NCBI GenBank assembly: GCA_001730085.1 | Contig: MDLB01000083.1 | Span: 1-23,869, forward strand | Direction: 5' to 3' | DNA: 23,869 nt | DNA from: PVC group bacterium (ex Bugula neritina AB1) | GTDB taxonomy: Bacteria > GCA-001730085 | In this document: positions 7,138 through 14,594 of the stretch, one piece after another | Numbering within the stretch: the stretch's first letter is position 1 | Layout of the letters: each line of letters starts with the position of its first letter | The notes under the pieces: model-generated | The model's database searches: none | Told to the model about the DNA's origin: nothing | What the model saw: the letters and a program-made list of their open reading frames with translations, nothing else | Translations under genes and position numbers: made by a program

Positions 7138-9804
7138 TCATACCTGTTTTTTTACTTGACTCACAATTTCATCCAAAAGCATAAGAGCATCAATGGGGCG
7201 CAATGAGCTTGTATCCAAAGCTTTGAGTTTTTCTAACATGCTTTGAGGAATCGGACTTATAGCAGGAGGAGATACAAGAGTTTGTTCACTGTGTTGACTT
7301 TCACTTTTAGAGGAGTTGAGAGTTGAGGGAACAATGGCATCTTTATCAATGAAGGGCGTTACTTTTCCAGATTTTGACTCCATACTTTCCAAAAGAACAG
7401 TGGCTCTATTGACGACACTTTGGGGTATCCCCGCAAGACTAGCTACGTGAATACCATAGCTTTTATCTGTTGCTCCAGCAATGATCTTGTGCAAAAAAAT
7501 GACTTCGTCATTATTTTCTTGGCAAGCCACATGATAGTTTTTTATGTGTTCATATTGATTTTCTAATGATGTCATTTCGTGATAATGTGTGGCAAAAATA
7601 GTTTTGGCTTTCAAGGTTTCATGGAGATACTCGGCTAGAGCCCAAGCTATACTTAAGCCATCCAAAGTACTTGTGCCTCTTCCCACCTCATCAAGAATAA
7701 TCAAACTTTTTGAGGTTGCGTTATTCATGATGTTTGCGGTTTCATTCATTTCTAACATAAAGGTGCTTTGTCCTCGGGCTAGTTCATCTGCGGCACCGAC
7801 ACGTGTGAAAATACGGTCAACAATGCCAATTTGAGCACTTTTTGCTGGAACAAATGACCCGATTTGAGACATATAAACAATCAAACCTATTTGGCGTATA
7901 TAGGTAGACTTTCCGGCCATGTTTGGTCCGGTTATGATTAAAACTTGTTGATCTTCAGAAGAAAGGTGTGTGTTATTATCGACAAAACGCTCGCCCTCAA
8001 GTAAGTCTTCTACAACAGGGTGTCGGCCTTCTTCGATAATGATTTTGTCTTCCGAATTAACAAGGGGGTGACAATAACCTTTTTCAGAAGCTATCTCGGC
8101 ATACGAGCAAAAAACATCTAAAACAGATAGAAGTTCGGCGACTTTTTGTAAAGAGATGGTTTCCTCTGAAACTTTTTGTCGGATATTTTCGAACAAATCA
8201 TATTCCATGTTAGAGATGCGGTCATTTGCCCCTAAGATCAAAGCTTCTTTTTCTTTGAGCTCGGGGGTGATAAACCTTTCAGCATTGGCCATGGTTTGTT
8301 TCCGGATATAATGTTCAGGGACTTTATCAATATAAGCAGTAGGCACTTCTAAGTAATAGCCAAAAACTTTATTGTATTTCACTTTTAAAGTTTTGATGTT
8401 AGTTTTGGAACGCTCGCTTTCTTGTAAAAAAGTTAACCATTCTTTTCCTCCATCTTTGATGGAGCGGAGTTCATCCAAAGCTTCATGATAGCCCGGCCTA
8501 ATAAAGCCTCCTTCTCTGATTGAAAAAGGGGGTTCATCGATAATCGACTCACTTAGTAAGGTTTGCAAGTCCGAAAAAGGTTTTAATTGTCCCAAAACCC
8601 TTTGTAAAACTAAACTTTTTGCGTTGGACAATGCTTTTTGAAAAAAAGGTATTTTTTGCAAGGTTTCATTTAAAGCGAGAAGGTCACGGGCGTTAGCCAC
8701 TTTCGTTTCGACACGGGCAACGATCCTTTGGATATCTTGAATATTTTTAAGGTTTTCTCTTAAAGTGTTTTTGAGAGAAACTGTTTCGCAGAGCTCTTTG
8801 ACGGCGGACAAGCGATCTTTGATACGAGATTCTTGACGTAAAGGCTGTAACATCCATTGACGTAAAAGTCTTGCACCTGCGGACGTAATTGTTCGGTCCA
8901 TCACAGATAAAAGGGTCCCTTTTGTGTTTTCTTTCGAAAAACTGTGAACCAACTCTAAGTTTCTTTGTGTGGCGACATCTAAAACCATGAAGTCATCGCA
9001 ACTATAGGTTTGTAATTTACGTATGTGGCGGAGTTCTCCACCATGCATTTCTTTCACATAATGTAAAAGAGCGCCAGAGGCTTGGACAGATTCGTTCATA
9101 TCTTTTAGACCGAAACCGTCTAAAGACTGTGTATGAAAAAAATCTTTCAAAGTTTTAGTAGCTGAGCTTAAAGAGAAGGCCCAGTCATCAAATGGGGATA
9201 AGGAGGAAGAGGAGCGTTGAGCCCAATTCTTTATGGGGAGAGGTAAGGTTTCTTTTTCTGAGTGTAAAATTTCTTTGGGAGCTAACCTTTCCAACTCATT
9301 CAAAAGGTCTGAAATATGAGAGCATTTGATCGTTTTAAACTCACCAACAGACAAGTCAATATAAGCCAAGGCTTGAAATTGTTTTCCTCCAAAATAAGAA
9401 ACAAGGTGATGATTTTTCTTATCATCTAAAAGATCCCCGGAAACGATGGTTCCAGGGGTATAGTAACGAACAACCTCTCTCTGGACGATACCTTTTGTTT
9501 CCGATGCGTCTTGGACTTGTTCACAGATAGCGACTTTGTACCCACCCTTTATGAGGCGACCGATATAGTTTTCGGAAGCGTGATAGGGTATTCCACACAT
9601 GGGAATTTTTTGCGTTTTTGTTCCCCTAGCGGTTAAAGTGATTTGTAAAAAACGAGAGACCTCAACGGCATCATCGTAAAACATTTCATAAAAGTCACCT
9701 AATCGGAAGAAAAGGATGTAGTCTTTATTTTTTTTTTTGATCCCCAAGTATTGTTTCATCATAGGGGTTGAAGACTCTAAAGAAACATCTTTAAAACTTA
9801 ACAT
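7138..9804 (-). CDS. mutS: DNA mismatch repair protein MutS
   Basis: This 888-residue protein has the full domain set of the MutS1 family (usually 850-900). It recognises mismatches and small loops and licenses MutL by ATP binding. The mismatch-binding motif is F38-Y39-E40 in GDFYEMF, followed by GGYKVAICEQ and the connector domain. The lever/clamp region holds TLLSVMDRTITSAGARLLRQW and RKQTMANAERFITPELKE. The ABC-type ATPase contains Walker A GPNMAGKST (626-634), LARGQSTFMLEMNE, Walker B with DEVGRGTST (D705, E706) and the ATHYHEMT switch. A helix-turn-helix and a variable tail of about 100 residues follow, ending in the dimer/tetramer segment LKALDTSSLRPIDALMLL. The start at 9804 has AAAGGGA 7 nt upstream. 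It lies 18 nt after ybaB, at the place where recR often sits in other bacteria. Confidence 0.98.
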   Translation of the reverse strand: MLSFKDVSLESSTPMMKQYLGIKKKNKDYILFFRLGDFYEMFYDDAVEVSRFLQITLTARGTKTQKIPMCGIPYHASENYIGRLIKGGYKVAICEQVQDASETKGIVQREVVRYYTPGTIVSGDLLDDKKNHHLVSYFGGKQFQALAYIDLSVGEFKTIKCSHISDLLNELERLAPKEILHSEKETLPLPIKNWAQRSSSSLSPFDDWAFSLSSATKTLKDFFHTQSLDGFGLKDMNESVQASGALLHYVKEMHGGELRHIRKLQTYSCDDFMVLDVATQRNLELVHSFSKENTKGTLLSVMDRTITSAGARLLRQWMLQPLRQESRIKDRLSAVKELCETVSLKNTLRENLKNIQDIQRIVARVETKVANARDLLALNETLQKIPFFQKALSNAKSLVLQRVLGQLKPFSDLQTLLSESIIDEPPFSIREGGFIRPGYHEALDELRSIKDGGKEWLTFLQESERSKTNIKTLKVKYNKVFGYYLEVPTAYIDKVPEHYIRKQTMANAERFITPELKEKEALILGANDRISNMEYDLFENIRQKVSEETISLQKVAELLSVLDVFCSYAEIASEKGYCHPLVNSEDKIIIEEGRHPVVEDLLEGERFVDNNTHLSSEDQQVLIITGPNMAGKSTYIRQIGLIVYMSQIGSFVPAKSAQIGIVDRIFTRVGAADELARGQSTFMLEMNETANIMNNATSKSLIILDEVGRGTSTLDGLSIAWALAEYLHETLKAKTIFATHYHEMTSLENQYEHIKNYHVACQENNDEVIFLHKIIAGATDKSYGIHVASLAGIPQSVVNRATVLLESMESKSGKVTPFIDKDAIVPSTLNSSKSESQHSEQTLVSPPAISPIPQSMLEKLKALDTSSLRPIDALMLLDEIVSQVKKQV

Positions 9805-9822
9805 GATTTTCCCTTTAATGAT

Positions 9823-10131
9823 TTAGAACATGTTTGGCAAGCCGGGCATTGATTGAGAAAAAGAGCCCATCCGCTTGTCTGTTTCTTCTTTGATTTTTTC
9901 AACGGCTTGATTAAAAGCTGCTTGTAACATATCTTGAACCATTTCGATGTCTTCGGTAAGTAAATCTGGGTCGATCACAACTTTTTGAACGGTATGATCT
10001 CCTTTGATTTGAATGGTTATAGCTCCACCACCAGCACTGCCTTCTAAAATGAGAGCAGCTAATTCTTTTTGAGATTTTTCTAAATCTTTTTGTACTTTTT
10101 GAGCTTGTTTCATGAGGTTGTTCATATTCAT
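9823..10131 (-). CDS. ybaB: YbaB/EbfC-family nucleoid-associated protein
   Basis: This 102-residue protein has the YbaB/EbfC pattern: the N-terminal amphipathic helix MNNLMKQAQKVQKDLEKSQKELAAL, the Gly-rich turn EGSAGGGAITIQIKGDHTVQKVVIDPDLL, the second helix DIEMVQDMLQAAFNQAVEKIKEET, and a C-terminal tail ending MPGLPNMF. The family forms tweezer-like dimers that bind DNA with little sequence specificity and is nearly always encoded next to dnaX. Here the gap to dnaX is 28 bp and to mutS 18 bp, so it is part of the same operon. A GGAG ribosome-binding site lies about 10 nt before ATG 10131; the next ATG at codon 3 is also possible. Confidence 0.95.
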   Translation of the reverse strand: MNMNNLMKQAQKVQKDLEKSQKELAALILEGSAGGGAITIQIKGDHTVQKVVIDPDLLTEDIEMVQDMLQAAFNQAVEKIKEETDKRMGSFSQSMPGLPNMF

Positions 10132-10159
10132 AAAAATGTATCTCCGTTAATTACTTTAT

Positions 10160-11974
10160 TTAAATACTTCTATTATTATCAATATCGACAATTTTTCCAT
10201 CAAATGCCTCTACAAACTTTGTTACAATAGGGTTCTTTGATAGATCACCTGTTTTGTTTTTTTTTAGAGGTGATTTCTCAGTAGATATTGTTTTTTTTTT
10301 CTCTTTTGGGTTGCTTTTTTGTTCGTCTGTAGAAGTTTTTATCTCTAATATTATTTTTTTATCTGTTAAGAGGGCCAATTGAGACTCGATCCAAGGTTTT
10401 TCTCTCAACAGTTTTTTCCCATAAAAATCATCTTTTGCTAGAAAGGTTAAGCTTAAGGTTTCAGTAGATAAATCAAAAAGGTGAACCTTTTGTAAGGCGA
10501 CCGATAAAGTCATTTTGCTTTTTTTTGACTCTTTCCACAGCTTATCTAAAACTTTGTTTTCAAAAAAACTTTCCTCCTGAGAATCTTTATACGTCGCAGG
10601 GGTATCTGCCAGTTTGTCTGAAGTATCTGGACGTTTTTTTGATGCAAGTTGATTTTTACTTTCAGTTAATGTTGGATAAGCGCTTTGTGTTAAAGAGTTT
10701 TCTTTTTGCGGTTGAGCACAAGAGGTTTTGTTTACAGGATCGCCCAATTTTTTACTCAACGTATGTTTAGAAGGTGAAGTTGACTGAGGCGATGATTTTA
10801 ATAAGTTTTTTAAAGATGTCATATCCCCAACATGTATGAGCTTGATCACGGATATTTCTAGAGCCAAGCGAGGAAGTTCCATTTTTTTCATTTGCTCTTC
10901 GGTTTTTATAAGTATCTGGATCATATAAAGTAATTTTTCTAAAGTGAAGAGCTTTTCACATTTTTTGGCAAGGAGCGCTTCTTCAGAAGACATATTGATC
11001 AAAGATGTATCATTATTTTTGCTCACTTTTAAAACGGTTAAATCTCGAAAATATTCGATGAGTGAAAGAGTGAATTGATGGAGATTTTTCCCTTGCTTGG
11101 CCATCTCTTGAATCATTTGTAACGTTTTAGTGTAATCATTATTTGCGATATATTCAGTAAAAAGAGGGAGTCGATCATGCCCGACAAGGCCTAAAATAGA
11201 TTCCAAGTTTTCACTTGAGAGTTCTTCATTAGAGAATGAAATAAGTTGATCTAATAGAGATTGAGCATCTCTTAAGCTTCCTTTTGAAGCACGTGCGACA
11301 TCATGAAGAACAGTTTCTTTAAAAGGTATTTCTTCTTTAGTAAGAATCATTGTTAAATTATCGATAATGTCTTTATGTTCTAAGAATCGAAACGAAAAAG
11401 TTTGACACCTAGAATGAATAGTATCTGGGATTTTAGCAGGCTCAGTTGTTGCAAAAATGAATTTGGCGTGAGAAGGGGGTTCCTCCAAAGTTTTAAGAAG
11501 AGCATTGAAGGCTTCTCTTGTTAACATATGAACTTCATCGATGATATAAATTTTGAAAGGAGACTTGGAAGGTTTAAAGCAAATCCCTTCTTCTATTTCT
11601 CGGATATCGTCGATCCTTCGGTGAGATGCTCCATCTATTTCGATAACATCGATATTCTTTCCGAGCATTATTTCTTTGCAGTTTTGACATGTTTCACAAG
11701 GAGTAATAGAAGAGCCTTTTGAACAGTTGAGAGACTTGGCAAAAATACGTGCAAGACTTGTTTTACCAACACCACGAGGCCCAGAAAAAATATAAGCGTG
11801 GGCAACCCTTTTCATGGTTATAGCATTTTTCAATGTTTTGATGACATGAAGCTGTCCAAAAGCTTGATCAAAATTTTTAGGTCGCCATTTGCGAGCCAAG
11901 ACAGTGTATGTGTTTTTTTCCAAAAGTTTTGCACTCACGATAAAATAATGAATCAAATTGAAAGAAGGAGCCAC
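10160..11974 (-). CDS. dnaX: DNA polymerase III subunit tau/gamma (clamp loader)
   Basis: This 604-residue protein is the ATPase of the replicative clamp loader. Domain I begins with the family opening YTVLARKWRPKNFDQAFGQ. It holds Walker A GPRGVGKT (65-72), the zinc-binding cysteines LNC...CETCQNC, Walker B DEVHML, and the sensor and arginine-finger segment ATTEPAKIPDTIHSRCQ. Domains II-III follow to about residue 370. A Lys/Ser-rich linker (about 385-470) and a divergent tau-specific tail with AKDDFYGKKLLREKPWIE complete it. The frame opens with GTG 11974, which has AAAGG only 3 nt away. An internal GTG (VSAKLL) or TTG (LEKNTY) nearer the conserved domain are alternatives, so the first 10-20 residues are uncertain. 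A ten-A run in codons 559-562 could allow slippage to shorter products. It lies between the SRP RNA and ybaB, a classic alphaproteobacterial arrangement. Confidence 0.96.
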   Translation of the reverse strand: MAPSFNLIHYFIVSAKLLEKNTYTVLARKWRPKNFDQAFGQLHVIKTLKNAITMKRVAHAYIFSGPRGVGKTSLARIFAKSLNCSKGSSITPCETCQNCKEIMLGKNIDVIEIDGASHRRIDDIREIEEGICFKPSKSPFKIYIIDEVHMLTREAFNALLKTLEEPPSHAKFIFATTEPAKIPDTIHSRCQTFSFRFLEHKDIIDNLTMILTKEEIPFKETVLHDVARASKGSLRDAQSLLDQLISFSNEELSSENLESILGLVGHDRLPLFTEYIANNDYTKTLQMIQEMAKQGKNLHQFTLSLIEYFRDLTVLKVSKNNDTSLINMSSEEALLAKKCEKLFTLEKLLYMIQILIKTEEQMKKMELPRLALEISVIKLIHVGDMTSLKNLLKSSPQSTSPSKHTLSKKLGDPVNKTSCAQPQKENSLTQSAYPTLTESKNQLASKKRPDTSDKLADTPATYKDSQEESFFENKVLDKLWKESKKSKMTLSVALQKVHLFDLSTETLSLTFLAKDDFYGKKLLREKPWIESQLALLTDKKIILEIKTSTDEQKSNPKEKKKTISTEKSPLKKNKTGDLSKNPIVTKFVEAFDGKIVDIDNNRSI

Positions 11975-12026
11975 ACACCTTTGACCAAGTTGCTACTTTC
12001 TCTATACGAAAACAAATAACTCAGAG

Positions 12027-12118
12027 TAGGCTACCCTAAAACACATAAATAGAGTTTGCTTACCGCTGCTTCCTCTCAGATCTGACGGGGTTTGAAAACC
12101 TTTATTGTCCAGGACCTA
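12027..12118 (-). ncRNA. ffs: Signal recognition particle RNA (4.5S-type), core
   Basis: The minus strand carries the SRP domain IV signature: CCCCGTCAG, a hairpin, then AGCAGCGG. The apical stem TCT/GGA is capped by GAGA, a GNRA tetraloop in place of the usual GGAA. Asymmetric internal-loop bases CAG-A and AGCAGC flank it, and CCCG/CGGT closes the base. Further pairing extends the hairpin: GTTT with AAAC, ATAAA with TTTAT, CCT with AGG and TAGGT with GCCTA, which gives a single rod of about 92 nt. This RNA binds Ffh and FtsY for cotranslational membrane targeting. Its place just upstream of dnaX matches alphaproteobacterial genomes. The exact 5' and 3' ends are approximate. Confidence 0.9.
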
Positions 12119-12222
12119 AACTTCAACGTTTTTATTAACCTATGAAAAAAGACACAAACCTTTAAAAAGGACTTCAATCCTGCTAAAGCGGACTACAGGT
12201 TACAGGGAACCGCTACTCCCCC
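12119..12222 (-). ncRNA. Conserved-looking leader element upstream of the SRP RNA core
   Basis: This 104-nt stretch fills the space between the DUF192 stop (12225-12227) and the SRP RNA core. It begins GGGGGAGTAGCGGTTCCCTG and continues through TAGTCCGCTTTAGCAGG. It has more G+C than the neighbouring intergenic DNA and no reading frame. From memory, a very similar G-rich block (with 'GGCGGTTCCCTGTAACC') precedes the SRP RNA in other alphaproteobacteria, which suggests either a longer RNA precursor or a conserved promoter and processing element. This is recall, not a checked alignment. Confidence 0.5.
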
Positions 12223-12224
12223 AT

Positions 12225-12794
12225 CTAGTGTGACTCAAAAGTATATTTTACCTCAAAATCAGTCTGTTGACCATCTTTGATTTTTAAATCATCCCAAATC
12301 AAGGTATCTCCTATGGAAAATTTTTTCTGTTGGGCTTCGTCAGCCAGCACTTCTAAAACATAGAGAGCTTTTTTTTGAGGAACCATGGGCATCAAAGATT
12401 TTGGAGTGGCATTTTTAACAATATGAACAACTTTTTTGTTGTTATCCATCCAAAGGATGTCAAGAGGAACTAATGTGTTTTTCATCCAAAAAGAATGGTG
12501 ACCCATTTTTTTAAAGATGAAAAGCATTCCTTCATTTGGCTTTAAAGAGGAGACTCCCATGAGTCCTTTTTTTCTTTCTTTAGAAGTTTTAGCGATTTTG
12601 ACAGTATAGACCTCGAAGTTTTTTACGAAAGAGGTGTTTGTATTAGGAACGTCTGAAAAAAGAGGTATACCTTTTAAAAAAAAACACAGAGCGAAATAAA
12701 TTAAAAGTAATGCCACGGTATTGGTATGAAAAATCTTAACGAAAAGGTCTCTCAATCCTTGCGTAGTGTATAGCTTTTGGGCAAAGGTCTTCAC
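12225..12794 (-). CDS. DUF192 family protein with N-terminal membrane segment
   Basis: The C-terminal 120 residues carry the DUF192 pattern: KERKKGLMGVSSLKPNEGMLFIF, FWMKNTLVPLDILWMD, a PKSLMP segment and VLEVLADEAQQKKFSIGDTL. The family is a small beta-rich extracytoplasmic domain of unknown function. A hydrophobic stretch (TVALLLIYFALCFFLKGIPLF) precedes it and acts as signal anchor or signal peptide. The frame is open to TTG 12905, but that would overlap the LOG gene by 107 bp with an N-terminus unlike the family. GTG 12794, 7 bp after the LOG stop codon begins, is preferred and fits translational coupling, although no clear ribosome-binding site is seen. The long form (ATG 12902) cannot be excluded. 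The stop lies 3 bp before the SRP RNA leader element. Confidence 0.85.
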   Translation of the reverse strand: MKTFAQKLYTTQGLRDLFVKIFHTNTVALLLIYFALCFFLKGIPLFSDVPNTNTSFVKNFEVYTVKIAKTSKERKKGLMGVSSLKPNEGMLFIFKKMGHHSFWMKNTLVPLDILWMDNNKKVVHIVKNATPKSLMPMVPQKKALYVLEVLADEAQQKKFSIGDTLIWDDLKIKDGQQTDFEVKYTFESH

Positions 12795-12798
12795 TCTG

Positions 12799-13290
12799 TT
12801 AATCTTGTAGTAGTTTTTTAATAAGGGTAATTGTTTCTTCAGGTGTTTGCGCTCGATGCATATAGCATCGGGATTCCATATCACTAAAAAGCCCTTTGTC
12901 ATCAAATCCCATTGCGATAACAGGTTTACTGCTTTTTAGAGCTAAAGCCACTTCTGAAATAGTTCCGCTTGCACCTGGGCAGGCGACAACGACATCCGAA
13001 GATAACACATTGATGACATTTCTAGCCTCACCCATGCCTGTATAGATAGGAATGTCAACATAAGACGATGTCGCGAATTTTTTTTCATCAGGTAGAATCC
13101 CAAGGGTTAAGCCGCCGGCTTCTTTCGCTCCTCGGCAAGCGACATCCATAATACCTAAATTACGACCTCCTGTTAAAAGGATCCAGCCTTCTTTAGCGAT
13201 AAGCTTTCCTAAAGATTCAGCAGCATTTAAAGCTTGTGAAGAAACATGGTCTGCACCTCCCATAACCCCAATAATCACAGATGGTCCCAT
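12799..13290 (-). CDS. LOG/SLOG-family Rossmann protein (TIGR00725-like)
   Basis: This 163-residue protein has a DprA/LOG-like Rossmann fold. It opens with IIGVMGGADHVSSQALNAAESLGKLIA, then GWILLTGGRNLGIMDVACRGAKEAGGLTLGILP. The phosphate-binding motif follows as CPGASGTISEVALAL, close to the family PGGxGTxxE. The short form without the extra LOG catalytic arginine segment (a clear PGGxGTxxE with upstream R) resembles the TIGR00725 group of nucleotide-binding SLOG proteins rather than the cytokinin-activating LOG phosphoribohydrolases. The biochemical role is unassigned. ATG 13290 has AGGAGA 7 nt upstream. It follows nth by 175 bp, a gap that holds a structured sequence, and leads directly into the DUF192 gene, probably as first gene of the operon running to dnaX and beyond. 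Confidence 0.86.
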   Translation of the reverse strand: MGPSVIIGVMGGADHVSSQALNAAESLGKLIAKEGWILLTGGRNLGIMDVACRGAKEAGGLTLGILPDEKKFATSSYVDIPIYTGMGEARNVINVLSSDVVVACPGASGTISEVALALKSSKPVIAMGFDDKGLFSDMESRCYMHRAQTPEETITLIKKLLQD

Positions 13291-13365
13291 TCCAAGTTCT
13301 CCTTTTGTTTATAAAAAATTCAGTAAATATACAATGAATAATCGATCAATCCGTCTGAGATTAAT

Positions 13366-13431
13366 CCCAAAGCGCACTTTTTAGCTATTTGACTCCCTTT
13401 AATTTGTGAAGTCCTTAGGGAGGTGCTTTGG
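13366..13431 (-). promoter_or_regulatory. Nested stem in the nth-LOG intergenic region
   Basis: An outer stem pairs CCAAA + GCAC (13367-13371, 13374-13377) with GTGC + TTTGG (13423-13431), with a two-base GC bulge. An inner stem pairs CTCCC (13393-13397) with GGGAG (13418-13422), directly stacked on the outer right arm. On the minus strand it lies about 35 nt after the nth stop and 75 nt before the LOG start. No U-tract follows, so a leader element or processing site fits better than a simple terminator. Confidence 0.4.
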
Positions 13432-13464
13432 TAATAATCTCTACTTACAATGATTCCTATTATA

Positions 13465-14118
13465 CTATTTTTGAAGGGTTTTTTGATAGTGAGCACATTC
13501 TTTTTTTAAAACACAGATCTCACACTTTGGTCGACGTGCGATGCAGATATCTCTCCCGTACTGAACAAGGCGATGATTTAAATTGCCCCACTCTTCTCGC
13601 GGATATAGAGACAAGAGGTCTTTTTCTACTTTTTGAGGGTTTTCTGATTCGGTTAAGCCTAGTAAATTAGAAATTCTTTTGACATGTGTGTCAACAGCGA
13701 TCCCTTCGTTTTTTCCATAGCCATTATATAAAACCACATTGGCCGTTTTTCGGGCAACTCCAGGTAAAGAAAGAAGCTCACTCATGGTTTTTGGAACATG
13801 ACCAGAGTAGTTTTTCAATATTTTTTGAGCACTTTTTTTTATATAACCCGCTTTAGATCTAAAGAGACCTGCAGAACGGATGGAGTAGGTGATCTCTTCG
13901 AGAGGAGCGTTAGCGTATTCTGGGATAGTTGTGTACTTTACAAAAAGGTCTTTGGTTATGATATTAACCCTTTCATCTGTACATTGAGCAGATAGAATGG
14001 TTGCTACAAGGAGTTCCCAAACATTGCTAAAGTTAAGGGCTATTTTTATGCTTGGATAATAAGCATTGAGAGCTTCGAGGATATTTTTTTCTTTGCTTTT
14101 TTCAGAATAAAAGGTCAT
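13465..14118 (-). CDS. nth: Endonuclease III (DNA glycosylase/AP lyase)
   Basis: This 217-residue protein has the standard length for Nth. It removes oxidised pyrimidines and cleaves the abasic site in base-excision repair. The helix-hairpin-helix LSLPGVARKTANVVL contains catalytic K124, and the catalytic aspartate is D143 in VDTHVKR. The C-terminal 4Fe-4S cluster has the exact spacing C-X6-C-X2-C-X5-C (C192, C199, C202, C208). The N-terminal segment NVWELLVATILSAQCTDERVN is the canonical LLSAQxTD motif. ATG 14118 is preceded by AAGGG about 7 nt upstream. A TATAAT-like -10 box on the minus strand at 14180-14185 suggests its own promoter. It is divergent from the giant gene at 14595. Confidence 0.97.
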   Translation of the reverse strand: MTFYSEKSKEKNILEALNAYYPSIKIALNFSNVWELLVATILSAQCTDERVNIITKDLFVKYTTIPEYANAPLEEITYSIRSAGLFRSKAGYIKKSAQKILKNYSGHVPKTMSELLSLPGVARKTANVVLYNGYGKNEGIAVDTHVKRISNLLGLTESENPQKVEKDLLSLYPREEWGNLNHRLVQYGRDICIARRPKCEICVLKKECAHYQKTLQK

Positions 14119-14295
14119 TTTTTGCCCTTATAGTGTTTTAATTTTTCTCATAATTAGGGATAGAGAGTGTTTTATAAGGATTATATATTAGCATATCTAT
14201 AGATATTTGCTCATAAAAAATAAGAAAAAATATAGATTTAACTAGATTCTAATAGTCTAGTAGTTTTTTAGGAGTATTTTCTTAAAAAACTATGT

Positions 14296-14560
14296 GAAAC
14301 CTCTGCACTAAAATAAAAAAAGTATAAAAGTTAAGACTTTAAAGATAAAAAAAATAAAATAGATATGAATTTAATTGTAATTAAAGTATCATAGTAGAGT
14401 GAAAAATTAACTTAATTTTATAATTTTAAAAATATATAAAATAGATTTTTTTTATTTTTTTAATTAATTGATTTTTTATTGTTTTATATATTATAATGAT
14501 ATTTATATGTCTTTAAACTAATAAATTTTGATATTTTAAATGTGCAAATGTGCAAAGGTA
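14296..14560. repeat. Possible MITE or IS remnant bounded by imperfect inverted repeats
   Basis: ACCTCTGCAC at the left and the reverse complement of GTGCAAAGGT at the right differ at one of ten positions. A related GTGCAGAGGTT lies at 3640-3650. The motif resembles IS terminal repeats in general form. There is no internal coding sequence and no clear target duplication, so this is only a candidate. Confidence 0.25.
14468..14497 (+). promoter_or_regulatory. Sigma-70-type promoter of the giant gene
   Basis: TTGATT (14468-14473) and a perfect TATAAT (14492-14497) are separated by 18 nt. The predicted start near 14505 gives a leader of about 90 nt. In such A+T-rich DNA chance matches are common, but the spacing and position are good. 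Confidence 0.5.
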
Positions 14561-14594
14561 TATTTATTTGATTTTATAAAATAGGAGTTTACTT

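Larger units (their letters stand above)
14119..14594. other. Divergent, very A+T-rich promoter region between nth and the giant gene
   Basis: No coding frame is credible. Readable elements are a minus-strand TATAAT at 14180-14185 for nth, with no good -35, and a hairpin TAGTTTTTT/AAAAAACTA (14261-14269 with 14284-14292). An imperfect inverted-repeat pair is also present: GAAACCTCTGCAC at 14296-14308 and GTGCAAAGGTA at 14550-14560, about 265 bp apart and MITE-like in spacing. The promoter for the giant gene (14468-14497) and its ribosome-binding site TAGGAG (14582-14587) complete the region. Confidence 0.6.

Noticed and set aside
12795-12905. Long form of the DUF192 protein overlapping the LOG gene
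   Set aside because: It would begin with TTG, overlap LOG by 107 bp and add residues unlike the family; the overlap is explained by the LOG coding sequence.
13428-13670. 80-codon plus-strand frame opposite nth
   Set aside because: It lies antisense to the conserved Fe-S and catalytic region of nth and has no features of its own.
14119-14594. CRISPR array or tandem repeats in the A+T-rich gap before the giant gene
   Set aside because: No regularly spaced repeats exist; the apparent repetition is A/T homopolymer tracts.
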